Part shown: positions 23,288 to 32,245 of the stretch, piece after piece
Position numbering within the stretch: the stretch's first letter is position 1
Layout: every line of letters starts with the position of its first letter
Assembly: GCA_038230835.1 (NCBI GenBank)
Contig: JBBRMM010000006.1
Span: 1-64,000, forward strand
Origin: DASUHT01 sp038230835
GTDB lineage: Bacteria > Actinomycetota > Thermoleophilia > Gaiellales > JAICJC01
Reading direction: 5' to 3'
DNA length: 64,000 nucleotides
Program-made: the position numbers and the translations under genes
Notes under the pieces: generated by a model
Database searches by the model: none
What the model saw: the letters and a program-made list of their open reading frames with translations, nothing else
What the model was told of the DNA's origin: nothing

Positions 23288-25804
23288 TTAGTTGAGGGTT
23301 TGTTCGAGCTCGGGAGCATCCGAGACGATCCGCTGCAGAATGTCCCGGTACTTCTGCTCCAGGCGGTCCGATTCCTCCACCGTGTCCCCCTCCGCGTGCA
23401 GGTGCAGCACGGGCTGGTCCGGATCGGGGATCACCTGGATCCAACCGCCGTTGTCCCAGACCTTGAGGCCGTCGGTGTTGTCCACCCGCATCCCCTTGAC
23501 CGACTCGATCAGACGGCGCATGGCGACGCCCTTGCGCGACCACGGACAATCCATGCGGCGGCGCACGACCGTGCTGCGGGGGATGTCCGCCACCAGGTCA
23601 CCCAGCGAGCGACCGGAGTGGGCGACCAACTCCAGCACCTTGCCGATCGACATCACCGCGTCGTACGCAGGCAGGAACTCCGGGAACACGTACCCGCCGC
23701 GCGAGGCACCGGCGAAGATCACCCCGTCCTCGCTGGCAGCCTCCAGCAGGCCGCGCAGCGAAGCATCCGTCCGCTGCACACGATCGGCCGCGGCCTCGGT
23801 CAGCTGCTCGACGAGGGACGTCTCGGTGATCGGCACCAGCAGCCGGCCGGTGTCGCGCTGGGCGAGCTCACGAAGAAACATCAGCAGGGTGGTCTCGGAG
23901 TCGACCGCAAGGCCGTGCTCGTCGATCAGCCAGATCCGCTCGGCGGGGTTGTCCATCACCACGCCCAGGTCGGCTCCCATCGCCTGCACGAGGTGGGCGG
24001 TCTGCGCAAGCGATCGCTCGAGCCCGGCGCCGCGCGCCCCGGGGCGCGTCTCGATGAACGCGTTGAGGGCGACCATCTCGATCTCCAACTCCCCGATCAG
24101 CCCAGGCAGCACGAACGACGCGGCCGAATAGCCGTAGTCGAGCGCAACCCGGAAACCGCGCTCGGCGATCGCGTCGCGGTCGAGCGACCCCAGCAGCTCC
24201 TGGATGTACGCCTCCGTAGCCCTCGTCGGATAGGTCAGTGGACCGATCTCCTCGGTACCAACACGCCGGAACTCCTGCCTGGAGTAGGTACGCTCGATCG
24301 CCTTCATGGCCGAGTCTCCGACCAGGATTCCGGGCGGCTCGAAGAACTGCACCTGGATCGTGTCGGAGTCGTCCTCGGACATCCGCACGTGCAGGCCGCT
24401 GGCGCTGTCGCCCACCTTCATCTCGTGCCGGTTGACCGCCGGTAGCGCGACCCGCAGGTCGGACACACCGATCCCGGTGGCAGCCAGCCCGGTGATGATC
24501 GCGCGTTTGATCATCCGCGATGCCGGGTGGGCGTCACGGCTGGTCACCACCCGCGAACCCTTGGGCAGCGTGGTGCCGAACGCCATTCCCAGCCTGGCGG
24601 CGACATCAGGCGGGATGTCGACGTTGACCAGGCCGGTGACGCCGTCGCGGCCGAAGACGGTGGTGATCCCCCGCGACTCCCAGATCAGGTTGGTGCGGAT
24701 CGAGGCGCCCGCCTCGATGGTCTTGAACGGGTACACCTTGACGCCGGCCGCCAGCACGGCCTGGGAGCCGATCGAGCACTCGTCGCCCACCGCCACTCCG
24801 TCGTTGAGCACGGCATGGGCGCGCACGTCCACCCGCTTGCCCAGGATGGCACCCTCGATCCGCGCGCTGCGGCCCACGAAGTCGCCGGCGTCGAGCACGC
24901 TGCGGGTGATCGACGCCCCCTCCTTGACCACCACGTTCTGGCCCAGCACCGCGTGCGGGCCGATCCGCGCGCCGGGGTCGATCTTGCAGTAGCTGCCGAT
25001 GAACGCCGGGCCCTCCACCTGGCCCAGGTCGGGAAGCTGGACGCCGTCGCCGAGGAACACGTTCGATCGCAGCCGGATGCCGCTCGGCGCCAGTCGCAAC
25101 TTGCCGTCCAACGCGTCGAAGTTCGCCTGCCGGTACTGGTCGAGGTTGCCGATGTCCTGCCAGTACCCGGCCGCCACATGGCCGTACAACGGCTTGCCGC
25201 GGCTCAGAAGGTCGGGGAACAGCTGCTTGGAGAAGTCGTACGGCTGCCCCTCGGGCACCGCGCGCAGCACCTCGGGCTCGAGCACGTAGACACCGGTGTT
25301 GATCGTGTCCGAGAACACCTGGCCCCACGACGGCTTCTCCAAGAACCGCTCCACACGCCCGTCCTCGTCCATGATCACGACCCCGAACTCGAGCGGGTTG
25401 TCCACCGACTTGAGCGCGATCGTGGCCACCGCCCCGGTGCTGCGGTGGCGGTCGACCAGCGCACCCAGGTCGAAGTCGCACAGCGCGTCGCCGGAGATCA
25501 CCAGGAAGGTCTCGTCCAACAACTCCTCGGCGTTCTTGACGCTGCCGGCGGTGCCGAGCGGTGTCTCTTCAACCGAGTAGTGCAGTCGAACGCCGACCGC
25601 CTCGCCGTCCCCGAAGTACCCGCGGATGACCTGTGGCAGGTAGGCGACGGTGACCACGATCTCGTCCATCCCGTGCGTGCGAAGCAGGTCGATGATGTGT
25701 TCCATGCACGGCTTGCCGGCCACCGGCACCATCGGTTTGGGCTGGTTCGACGTCAGCGGCCGCAGCCGTGTGCCCTCGCCGCCGGCCATCACGACAGCCT
25801 TCAT
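23288..25804 (-). CDS. Mannose-1-phosphate guanylyltransferase / phosphomannomutase-like fusion
   Basis: An 838-residue protein. Residues 1-235 are a sugar-nucleotidyltransferase: MKAVVMAGGEGTRLRPLTSN and KPMVPVAGKP, with ISGDALCDFDLG. Residues about 250-370 are left-handed beta-helix hexapeptide repeats. The remainder is a phosphohexomutase-like region (VVTSRDAHPASRMIKRA, then DNAERIWLIDEHG-like metal loop as MDNPAERIWLIDEHG). The usual catalytic serine motif TASHNP is not found, which is common in this fusion family and leaves the mutase activity open. Product would be GDP-mannose or a related sugar nucleotide for glycan synthesis. ATG 25804 has GGAGGGCGTGAC before it and overlaps the previous stop. 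Confidence 0.85.
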   Translation of the reverse strand: MKAVVMAGGEGTRLRPLTSNQPKPMVPVAGKPCMEHIIDLLRTHGMDEIVVTVAYLPQVIRGYFGDGEAVGVRLHYSVEETPLGTAGSVKNAEELLDETFLVISGDALCDFDLGALVDRHRSTGAVATIALKSVDNPLEFGVVIMDEDGRVERFLEKPSWGQVFSDTINTGVYVLEPEVLRAVPEGQPYDFSKQLFPDLLSRGKPLYGHVAAGYWQDIGNLDQYRQANFDALDGKLRLAPSGIRLRSNVFLGDGVQLPDLGQVEGPAFIGSYCKIDPGARIGPHAVLGQNVVVKEGASITRSVLDAGDFVGRSARIEGAILGKRVDVRAHAVLNDGVAVGDECSIGSQAVLAAGVKVYPFKTIEAGASIRTNLIWESRGITTVFGRDGVTGLVNVDIPPDVAARLGMAFGTTLPKGSRVVTSRDAHPASRMIKRAIITGLAATGIGVSDLRVALPAVNRHEMKVGDSASGLHVRMSEDDSDTIQVQFFEPPGILVGDSAMKAIERTYSRQEFRRVGTEEIGPLTYPTRATEAYIQELLGSLDRDAIAERGFRVALDYGYSAASFVLPGLIGELEIEMVALNAFIETRPGARGAGLERSLAQTAHLVQAMGADLGVVMDNPAERIWLIDEHGLAVDSETTLLMFLRELAQRDTGRLLVPITETSLVEQLTEAAADRVQRTDASLRGLLEAASEDGVIFAGASRGGYVFPEFLPAYDAVMSIGKVLELVAHSGRSLGDLVADIPRSTVVRRRMDCPWSRKGVAMRRLIESVKGMRVDNTDGLKVWDNGGWIQVIPDPDQPVLHLHAEGDTVEESDRLEQKYRDILQRIVSDAPELEQTLN

Positions 25805-26316
25805 GTCACGCCCTCCTGGATGCGCATCAGATACTGCGCTCCTGCGGTCAGCGAGAGCGCGATGCCGGCTCCGAACATCAGCACCGGCCACCCGGCCGAC
25901 GTCAGCATCAGCGCGCCGAGGGACACCATGATCAGCGCGGTGGCCGTCTTCCCGACCCGCGTGACCCGCACCTCGGTGGCCACCCGGCGGCGCTCGAACA
26001 CGAGCAGCAGGTAGGCGTCACGGATGAGCAGGGGGGCGCCCAGCCACCACGGGAGGCGCCCGTGGTACACGAGCAGGATCACGGCCATGTTGATCAGCAA
26101 CCGGTCGGCGAGCGGATCGGCGATGCGTCCGAAGCGCGTGCTGGCGTGCGCGTGACGGGCGAGGTAGCCGTCCAGGAAGTCGGTCGCCGCCGCGGCGACG
26201 TAGATCACCGCGGCGGCGCGACTTCGACCATGCGTCGCGGTGGCCAGCAGGGCGACGAAGGGCACGAGCGCCACCAGCCTGGCCACCGTCAGCACGTTTG
26301 GCAACCGAGCGACCAT
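25801..26316 (-). CDS. CDP-alcohol phosphatidyltransferase (PgsA-like)
   Basis: A 171-residue integral membrane enzyme. The family signature D-x2-D-G-x2-A-R-x8-G-x3-D-x3-D is complete: DFLDGYLARHAHASTRFG followed by RIADPLADR (about residues 44-70). Four to six membrane helices are visible. It transfers a phosphatidyl group from CDP-diacylglycerol to an alcohol, most often glycerol 3-phosphate in this subfamily; the acceptor is not certain. ATG 26316 begins MVARLPNVLTVARL, the normal start. It overlaps the downstream guanylyltransferase by 4 bases and follows the protease gene by 28 bases. Confidence 0.88.
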   Translation of the reverse strand: MVARLPNVLTVARLVALVPFVALLATATHGRSRAAAVIYVAAAATDFLDGYLARHAHASTRFGRIADPLADRLLINMAVILLVYHGRLPWWLGAPLLIRDAYLLLVFERRRVATEVRVTRVGKTATALIMVSLGALMLTSAGWPVLMFGAGIALSLTAGAQYLMRIQEGVT

Positions 26317-26344
26317 CTGCCCGAAGTGTACCGGCCACCCGCCC

Positions 26345-27565
26345 TCAGAACCCGCCCAGGCCGCGAGGAGTGCCCAGCCCTGTCGGCCCGTCATATCCGC
26401 TCACCGCGCGGCACATGACGGTCGCACAGGCACCGTTGGCGCCGCTCGTCACGTCGTGCAGAGAGCTGCGATGCGCATACGTGAACGCCACCGGGGACGA
26501 CTGTCCCGACGCATCCGCCGCGAGCGCATAGACGGCCGCGACCAACGGCGAAGCGAGGCTGGTGCCCCCGAGCCGGAACCATCCGGTGCGGCCGGACACC
26601 GCCGTCGAGTCGTACACCGCCGCGCCGGTCGCAGGGTCGGCGTCGGCGGCCACGTCGGCGACCGCCCGCCGGGTGCCGCATCCGGTCGCCGGCCACCCGG
26701 TCATGCCCGTCTGCCAGACGGGTGCGGCGACCAACGCCGAACATCCGCTCCCGGATCCGTTCCAGGCAGACTCGCCGGCGTAGCTCCCATCCGTGTTCAG
26801 GCGCAGGCTGGTGCCGCCCACCGCCACCACTCCGCCGAGGGCCGCTGGGAACGAGGTGCCGTAGCCTGAGTCGCCGGAGCTGGCGGTGACGACGACACCG
26901 GCGTGCCGGTACGCCTGCGACCACGAGGTTGACGTCTCGCCGGAGAACTCACCGATGCCGTAGCTGTTGGAGATCTCGGTCGCGCCCAGCGTGGCAGCGG
27001 TCGACACCGCCGAGGCCAGGTCGGTCGCGCGCGCCGACGACGCCTCCACCAGCAGGAGCGTGCAGTTCTGGCAGATCGCATGCGCGACCTCCACGTCGAG
27101 CGACGTCTCGAGAGCCCACCCTGCATCCGTGGTGGGAAGCGGCGACGCGGCTCCGGCCTGGTTCACCTTGCGGAAGCAGGCACTGTGCAGGGTGGAGCTG
27201 CACAGCGGAAAGAAGGGCAGCCCGAACCTCGAGTCGTAGCTGTTCAGGTCGCGCTTGACGGTGGGCGCGTTGTAGGCGTCCACGATCGCGATCGTCTGCG
27301 CGCGGCGCGACGAAACGGGGAGCCCGTAGGCCGAGTGCAGTTGGGCGGGTCCGTAGCCACTGGGCGCCGCGGTGACCAGCGGCTCGGCCGCCGAGTCGTC
27401 GGTCACCACCGACATGCAGCGAGCCCAGCCGGGCGGGGCTGCCGGGCACACGTCGCGCTCACCCGCCGTGCCCGCCTGCGCCACACCCTGGCCGCCCAGA
27501 GACGCCAGCGCCAGCACCGTGGCCGTCCCCAACACTCCCCCCACTCCCGTCGGCGATATCCGCAT
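26345..27565 (-). CDS. Secreted sedolisin-type serine peptidase (S53)
   Basis: A 406-residue exported protease. A signal peptide ends near AQAGTA (about residue 33). The catalytic Glu and Asp of S53 peptidases are in WALETSLDVEVAHAICQNC (E-x3-D), the oxyanion Asp in SSGDSGYGTSFPA, and the nucleophile in GGTSLASPLVAAVYAL. Cys pairs suggest disulfides. The pro-domain typical of sedolisins is short or missing: only about 40 residues lie between the signal and the AYGLP start of the catalytic domain. A C-terminal calcium site is not evident. GGAGGGGAC precedes the ATG. Confidence 0.88.
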   Translation of the reverse strand: MRISPTGVGGVLGTATVLALASLGGQGVAQAGTAGERDVCPAAPPGWARCMSVVTDDSAAEPLVTAAPSGYGPAQLHSAYGLPVSSRRAQTIAIVDAYNAPTVKRDLNSYDSRFGLPFFPLCSSTLHSACFRKVNQAGAASPLPTTDAGWALETSLDVEVAHAICQNCTLLLVEASSARATDLASAVSTAATLGATEISNSYGIGEFSGETSTSWSQAYRHAGVVVTASSGDSGYGTSFPAALGGVVAVGGTSLRLNTDGSYAGESAWNGSGSGCSALVAAPVWQTGMTGWPATGCGTRRAVADVAADADPATGAAVYDSTAVSGRTGWFRLGGTSLASPLVAAVYALAADASGQSSPVAFTYAHRSSLHDVTSGANGACATVMCRAVSGYDGPTGLGTPRGLGGF

Positions 27566-27651
27566 CGTCCCCTCCTGTGATGGTCGTTTTTCGAATGCCG
27601 CCTGCGACCGTACCGACGGGGGTTGCGCGTAGGATTCGCGACCTGAGGAGC

Positions 27652-28176
27652 ATGAGTGACGATCTGCACACCGCCGTCGACACGGCGATCCGCACTCGCC
27701 GGACGCACAAGCGCTACCAGCCCGAGCCGGTCAGCCGCCACACGCTCGACGAACTGTTCGACCTCGCCCGCTGGGCCCCCAACCACCACCTGACCGAACC
27801 CTGGCGGTTTCGGGTGATCGGCCCGGAAACCCTGCGGCGACTCAAACAGGCGGCCGGAGACGCGGCCCGCAAGCTCGACCGGGCGCCGACCCTGGTGGTC
27901 GCGTCGGTCGTGCTCGGCGGCGATCCCGACAGCGATTTCGAAGACACCTGTGCGGCTGCGGCCGCGTGCTACATCGTGCTTTTGGCGGCGCACGCGCGCG
28001 GGCTGGCCGGATACTGGCGCACGCCTGCCGTCCTGCGGTCTCGGGACGGTCTGGCCACAATCGGGATCGCCGACGGCGAGCGGGTGCTCGGGCTCCTGCA
28101 TCTCGGATACCCGGTGTCCGCCCCCACCCCGCCGCCCCGGCTCGATCCCGCCGCGCACCGAGCCTTTCTGCCCTAG
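27652..28176 (+). CDS. Nitroreductase family protein
   Basis: A 174-residue flavoprotein of the nitroreductase fold. The FMN-binding features are RRTHKRYQPEPVSRHTLDEL near the start, ARWAPNHHLTEPWRF, and the C-terminal GLAGYWRTPAV and GERVLGLLHLGYP. It probably reduces quinones, nitro compounds or an iodinated/halogenated substrate with NAD(P)H; the substrate is not readable. ATG 27652 has GAGGAGC upstream, and TAGGAT (27629-27634) is a likely -10. Confidence 0.88.
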   Translation: MSDDLHTAVDTAIRTRRTHKRYQPEPVSRHTLDELFDLARWAPNHHLTEPWRFRVIGPETLRRLKQAAGDAARKLDRAPTLVVASVVLGGDPDSDFEDTCAAAAACYIVLLAAHARGLAGYWRTPAVLRSRDGLATIGIADGERVLGLLHLGYPVSAPTPPPRLDPAAHRAFLP

Positions 28177-28209
28177 ACAGCGCACCGGCCGGACTTTAGT
28201 AAGCATTCT

Positions 28210-28227
28210 GCAATTCGTCAGAATTGC
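28210..28227. promoter_or_regulatory. Palindrome GCAATTC-GTCA-GAATTGC
   Basis: A perfect 7-bp inverted repeat with a 4-base centre, 34 bases after the nitroreductase stop and 93 bases before the GH26-like gene. No T-run follows, so an operator for the glycosidase gene is at least as likely as a terminator. Confidence 0.45.
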
Positions 28228-28319
28228 TCTATTCCGACCCGTGCATGCTGCCGATAAACACTGTGAGGCCGCCGATGGCGTTGACGGCCACGGGTCACGT
28301 TTCACAGGAGGGGTCCTGC

Positions 28320-29309
28320 ATGCGTTCGAGTCGCTATGCCGTCGCGGTTGGTGCCGCAGCAATCGCCCTGGCGGCCTGCACGGCTGCCGGAGCGGTGAGC
28401 GTGGCTGCAAGCGCGGACGCTGCCACGACCGCGCGCGCCACGCTCGACTCGAACCTCGTGCCGAGCTCCGGTGTCCTGTGGGGGGCGTGGGTGCAGCAGG
28501 GTGCCGCTGCGACCCATTACGACGCCGTCCTCGCGCTGGAGTCCAAGCTGGGATACAAGCTGACGATCGACCACCACTACCGGCCGTGGACGAACACGTT
28601 CTGGACAGAGGAGAAGCAGGACATCGCAGCCGGCCGCACGCCGCTCATCTCCTGGACCGCTCAGGGCACCACCGCCGCGGCGATCGCCTCGGGATCGCAG
28701 GACGCGAACATCGTCCGCGTGGCGCAGGCGATCAAGTCCCTCGGATCTCCGGTGCTCCTGCGCTTCGCCTACGAGATGGACCAGCCCCAGGGCAGCCCGC
28801 GCTACGTCGGCCAGCCGGCCGACTTCATCGCCGCCTGGAGGCACGTCTACACCATCTTCCAGCAGCAGGGCGCGACCAACGCCCGTTTCGTGTGGTGCGC
28901 GATCGCCTACAACTTCGTCACCGGCAAGGCACAGCAGTACTACCCCGGCGACGCATACGTGGACTGGATCGGGGCCGACGGCTACAACTGGTACCCGGGC
29001 CGCTCCGGGGCCGCTTGGAAGACGTTCGGCGACATCTTCTCGGCCTTCTACACGTGGGGTACGGCGCACGGCAAGCCGCTGATGATCCCCGAGACCGGAG
29101 TAATGGAGGATCCGGCCCTCGCGACTCACAAGGCGGGCTGGATCAGCGGCGCCTCCGTGTGGCTTCAGAGCCATCCCGGGATCAAGGCCGTGTCGTACTT
29201 CGATTCGATCTCACCGGCGCACTACAACTTCACCGCCACCAGTTCGAGCACGGCCTTCACCGCGTTCCGGACATGGGGTGCCACCGGCTACTTCAACACA
29301 CTTCACTGA
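28320..29309 (+). CDS. Secreted glycoside hydrolase, GH26 (beta-mannanase-like)
   Basis: A 329-residue exported enzyme. The signal sequence runs from MRSSRYAVAVGAAAIALA to about ASADA (residue 35); a Cys in AACTAAG could even be a lipobox. The (beta/alpha)8 barrel of clan GH-A follows: RFAYEMDQPQG holds the acid/base Glu, and PLMIPETGVMED the nucleophile Glu. IGADGYNWYPG is typical of GH26. Substrates may be beta-mannan or a surface glycan. ATG 28320 is preceded by AGGAGGGG. The next small gene follows after 13 bases. Confidence 0.88.
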   Translation: MRSSRYAVAVGAAAIALAACTAAGAVSVAASADAATTARATLDSNLVPSSGVLWGAWVQQGAAATHYDAVLALESKLGYKLTIDHHYRPWTNTFWTEEKQDIAAGRTPLISWTAQGTTAAAIASGSQDANIVRVAQAIKSLGSPVLLRFAYEMDQPQGSPRYVGQPADFIAAWRHVYTIFQQQGATNARFVWCAIAYNFVTGKAQQYYPGDAYVDWIGADGYNWYPGRSGAAWKTFGDIFSAFYTWGTAHGKPLMIPETGVMEDPALATHKAGWISGASVWLQSHPGIKAVSYFDSISPAHYNFTATSSSTAFTAFRTWGATGYFNTLH

Positions 29310-29322
29310 CGAGGGGAACAGC

Positions 29323-29529
29323 ATGACCAGCACGCTCACAGTCGATCCGGTCCACGAGCTCGAAACGGTCGCCACGTGCGACGGGCTCGACACGGAGCGG
29401 GTGATCACGGTCGGAGACGACACCGCCCTGGTCAGCTATCGCCATCCGCACCAGGTGATCACGGACATCTGGGTGCGCCGCGAGGCTGCATGGCGATTCG
29501 TGGCCAGCCACACTACCACCGACGCCTGA
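29323..29529 (+). CDS. Small NTF2/DUF4440-like protein or fragment
   Basis: A 68-residue protein. VITVGDDTALVSYRHPHQVI followed by WVRREAAWRFVASHTTT resembles the last strands of SnoaL/DUF4440 (NTF2-like) proteins, which are normally about 120 residues. It is therefore either a short variant or the remains of a longer gene. GAGGGGAACAGC precedes the ATG, so it can be translated. It lies 13 bases after the GH26-like gene and is convergent with the histidine kinase. Confidence 0.55.
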   Translation: MTSTLTVDPVHELETVATCDGLDTERVITVGDDTALVSYRHPHQVITDIWVRREAAWRFVASHTTTDA

Positions 29530-29545
29530 TTGTTGACGGCCGCTC

Positions 29546-30991
29546 TCAATCGATAGGCAGCGACAGCTCGACGGTGGTGCCGGCGCCAGGCGCGGATCGG
29601 AGCTGCAGCTCGCCCCCGGCCAGCCTGATTCGCTGCATCATCGATTCGAGCCCGAAGTGATGACTCGTCCGCTGCGCCTCGAGGATCTCCTCGATGTCGA
29701 ACCCCACCCCATCGTCGGTGATCTGGGCCGTCAGCAGCCGTTCACGGCCGACCAGCCGGACGGTGATGGTCGAAGCCCGGGCGTGCTTGACGGCGTTCAC
29801 CACCGCCTCCTGCACGATCCGGTAGACCATGTCCTCGATCACGAACGGATACCGCGGTGTGTCCACCTCGGTGCGAAGGTCGACCGCCGGGTCGCTCACG
29901 ATGCTCTCGAGGGCCGCGACGGCCGAGGCGAGACCGTGTCGCTCGAGCACCGGGGAGCGCAGGTCGAACGTCAACCGCCGCGTGCGGTCGATCGCCCCCT
30001 CGAGCGTCGCCCGCGCGTCTGACAAGCGCTCGAGAACCGGTTCACCGTCACCGGCCCTCAGGCTGACGAGGCCACGATCGAGCACCAGCAGCGCGGCGGT
30101 CATCACCTGGATCGTGTCATCGTGCAGGAGCACCGCAATCCGCTGACGTTCGGCCTCCTCCACCCGCAGCATCGCCTCCAGCAGGTCGCGTAGGCGCGCC
30201 TCCTGGACGCGGATCGTCTGCTCATCCCGTTTGCGGTCGGTTATGTCCACCATCACGCCCTGGGTCACGACCGGGCTCCCGTTCGGGCCGCGCACCGCCG
30301 CGACCCGGTCGTGGACCCACCTCTCGGAGCCGCCGGCGTTCAGCAGCCGGTACTCGATCACCCGAGCGTCCAGCTGCTCGGTGTGGCCGCGGTACCACTC
30401 CTCGACCCGGTCGCGGTCGTCCGGATGCACCTGCGAGAGCCAAAACCAGGTGTCCGACATCCACTGGTCGCGGGTGCAGCCGAACAGCGGCTCGATCTGC
30501 GGGCTGACGTAGAGCGGCGTTCCGTCAAGTGCGTCCACGTAGGTTGCGGCAGGGATCTCCTCCACGAGCTGGCGGTAGCGCTCCTCCGCCTCGCGCAGAC
30601 GGCTCTCGGCCTGCCGATGCAGAGTCACGTCGCGCACGACGATGAACAGGTGCTCCTCGCCGGCGAAGTCGACCACCGCCACGGACATCAGACACGTCCG
30701 CAGGCTCCCGTCGGCGATCTGAAACTCGCTCTCGAACTCCGACACCGAGCCGTCCACCGACAGCTTCTCGAGCATCCGCGCGCGCTCGTCCCCCGCAGTC
30801 CACAGGCCGAGCTCGGTCGTGGAGCGCCCGGTCAGCTGCGCTCTGGAGAACCCCGACAACCGGCAGAATCCAGGACTGGCCTCGGCCACGAACCCGTCCC
30901 GCCGGCGCGTCAGCAGGATCGGCTCGCCCGCGATCCGAAAGACGGTCTCGAGCACCCGTCCGAACGGCCCTTCGGGATCAGTCGTGCTCAC
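29546..30991 (-). CDS. PAS-domain sensor histidine kinase (HisKA_3 / NarL type)
   Basis: A 481-residue soluble kinase. Two PAS domains (about 15-130 and 145-265) precede a dimerisation domain with the phosphorylatable His in RQRIAVLLHDDTIQVM, and an HATPase_c domain with IVQEAVVNAVKHARAS (N box), TDDGVGFD (G1) and APGAGTTVELSLP. No membrane span is seen, so it probably senses an internal signal such as redox or light through its PAS domains; no heme or flavin ligand motif is certain. The GTG start has GATACT six bases upstream on the minus strand. No response regulator is adjacent. Confidence 0.9.
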   Translation of the reverse strand: MSTTDPEGPFGRVLETVFRIAGEPILLTRRRDGFVAEASPGFCRLSGFSRAQLTGRSTTELGLWTAGDERARMLEKLSVDGSVSEFESEFQIADGSLRTCLMSVAVVDFAGEEHLFIVVRDVTLHRQAESRLREAEERYRQLVEEIPAATYVDALDGTPLYVSPQIEPLFGCTRDQWMSDTWFWLSQVHPDDRDRVEEWYRGHTEQLDARVIEYRLLNAGGSERWVHDRVAAVRGPNGSPVVTQGVMVDITDRKRDEQTIRVQEARLRDLLEAMLRVEEAERQRIAVLLHDDTIQVMTAALLVLDRGLVSLRAGDGEPVLERLSDARATLEGAIDRTRRLTFDLRSPVLERHGLASAVAALESIVSDPAVDLRTEVDTPRYPFVIEDMVYRIVQEAVVNAVKHARASTITVRLVGRERLLTAQITDDGVGFDIEEILEAQRTSHHFGLESMMQRIRLAGGELQLRSAPGAGTTVELSLPID

Positions 30992-31070
30992 GGCACGAGT
31001 ATCCCCATGGGAGGTTACATTTGCAACGGCCTGCTGTCGCGCCGCACGGAGGCCATCTACGTTTCCCGAT

Positions 31071-31283
31071 GTGACACTCGAGATGCGATCCACCTGCGAG
31101 CGGTGCGGCGCAGCGCTCGCCGCCGACGGGGACGCGCGAATCTGCAGCTTCGAGTGCACGTTCTGCGTGGCCTGCGCCGACCGAATGGGGCACGCCTGCC
31201 CGAACTGCGGCGGAGAGCTGGTCGCCCGGCCGAGGCGTGTGGGGACCCCGGAGCCGGGCCACACCGACGACCCGCTCCGGTAG
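31071..31283 (+). CDS. DUF1272 zinc-ribbon-like protein
   Basis: A 70-residue protein matching DUF1272. Its Cys pattern CERCGAAL, ICSFECTFCVACADRM and HACPNCGGELVARPRR is the family signature, with up to nine Cys likely to bind zinc. The function of the family is unknown. The GTG start lies seven bases after TACGTT (31058-31063), again a leaderless layout. It sits between the divergent kinase and the ABC exporter. Confidence 0.88.
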   Translation: MTLEMRSTCERCGAALAADGDARICSFECTFCVACADRMGHACPNCGGELVARPRRVGTPEPGHTDDPLR

Positions 31284-31339
31284 CCGCTGGAACCCGGCAG
31301 CGGCGGACCGGCGGCCGCTGCCGGGTTACGATCGATCCG

Positions 31340-32245
31340 ATGCCATCCGCCCTTCCTGCGATCCGGTTGCGCGGGGTCGTCAAGCGTTTCGGTGAGATCA
31401 CCGCTGTCGACCACCTCGACCTCGACGTGCCCGAGGGTGCATGCATCGGCCTGCTCGGCCCCAACGGCGCCGGCAAATCCACCACCATGCGCATGCTGAC
31501 CGCCCAGGCAATCGCCGACGAAGGCCAGCTGACCGTGCTCGGATACGAGCTGCCCGCCGACAGCAAGCAGGCCCGCGCCCAGTGCGGCGTGGTGCCGCAG
31601 CTCGACAACCTCGACGTGACGCTGACCGTCGAGCAGAATCTGGTCGTGTTCAGTCACCTGTATCGCATCTCCAAGCGCCACCGCGGCGCCGCCGTAGAGC
31701 GCGCATTGGGGGTGGCGCGCCTGAGCGACCGCCGCACCACCAAGGTCGACAAGTTGTCGGGTGGCATGCGCCGACGGCTGCTGATCGCCCGGGCGCTGAT
31801 TCACCGGCCGCGCCTGATCCTGCTGGACGAGCCGACCGTCGGGCTCGACCCGCAGGTGCGGCAGGAGCTATGGGCATTGATCGAGCTGCTGCGCACCGAG
31901 GGCGTGTCGATCCTGATGTCCACCCACTACATCGAGGAGGCGGAGCGGCTGTGCGATTCGGTGACGATCATGTCGAAGGGCCATGCAGTCGCGATCGGCG
32001 AGCCCCGCGCGCTGGTCACCGAGCACGCCGGCGAGCTGGCGTGGGAGGTCTTCGGCGCACCTGCGCTGCTCGGCCAGGTGGAGCAGGCCGCACAGCGGGA
32101 CGGCCGCCCGACGCGGCGCACCGGCACGTCGGTGACGGTGCTCGGGGGGAACGCCCCACCGGCCGGCTTCGAGGATCGCAGCGAGCGCCGCGGCGCAAAC
32201 CTCGAGGACGTGTTCGTGCTGCTCACAGGCGAGGAGATCGGATGA
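31340..32245 (+). CDS. ABC-2 type exporter, ATP-binding protein (DrrA/NodI-like)
   Basis: A 301-residue ATPase of a two-component exporter. Walker A is GPNGAGKST (about residue 40), the signature is KLSGGMRRRLLIARAL, Walker B is LILLDEPTVGLDPQVR, and the H-loop MSTHYIEEAE. The C-terminal extension of about 75 residues is typical of NodI/DrrA proteins. Exported substrates of relatives include lipids and antibiotics; none is indicated here. The ATG lies seven bases after TACGAT (31327-31332). Its stop overlaps the permease start. Confidence 0.92.
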   Translation: MPSALPAIRLRGVVKRFGEITAVDHLDLDVPEGACIGLLGPNGAGKSTTMRMLTAQAIADEGQLTVLGYELPADSKQARAQCGVVPQLDNLDVTLTVEQNLVVFSHLYRISKRHRGAAVERALGVARLSDRRTTKVDKLSGGMRRRLLIARALIHRPRLILLDEPTVGLDPQVRQELWALIELLRTEGVSILMSTHYIEEAERLCDSVTIMSKGHAVAIGEPRALVTEHAGELAWEVFGAPALLGQVEQAAQRDGRPTRRTGTSVTVLGGNAPPAGFEDRSERRGANLEDVFVLLTGEEIG

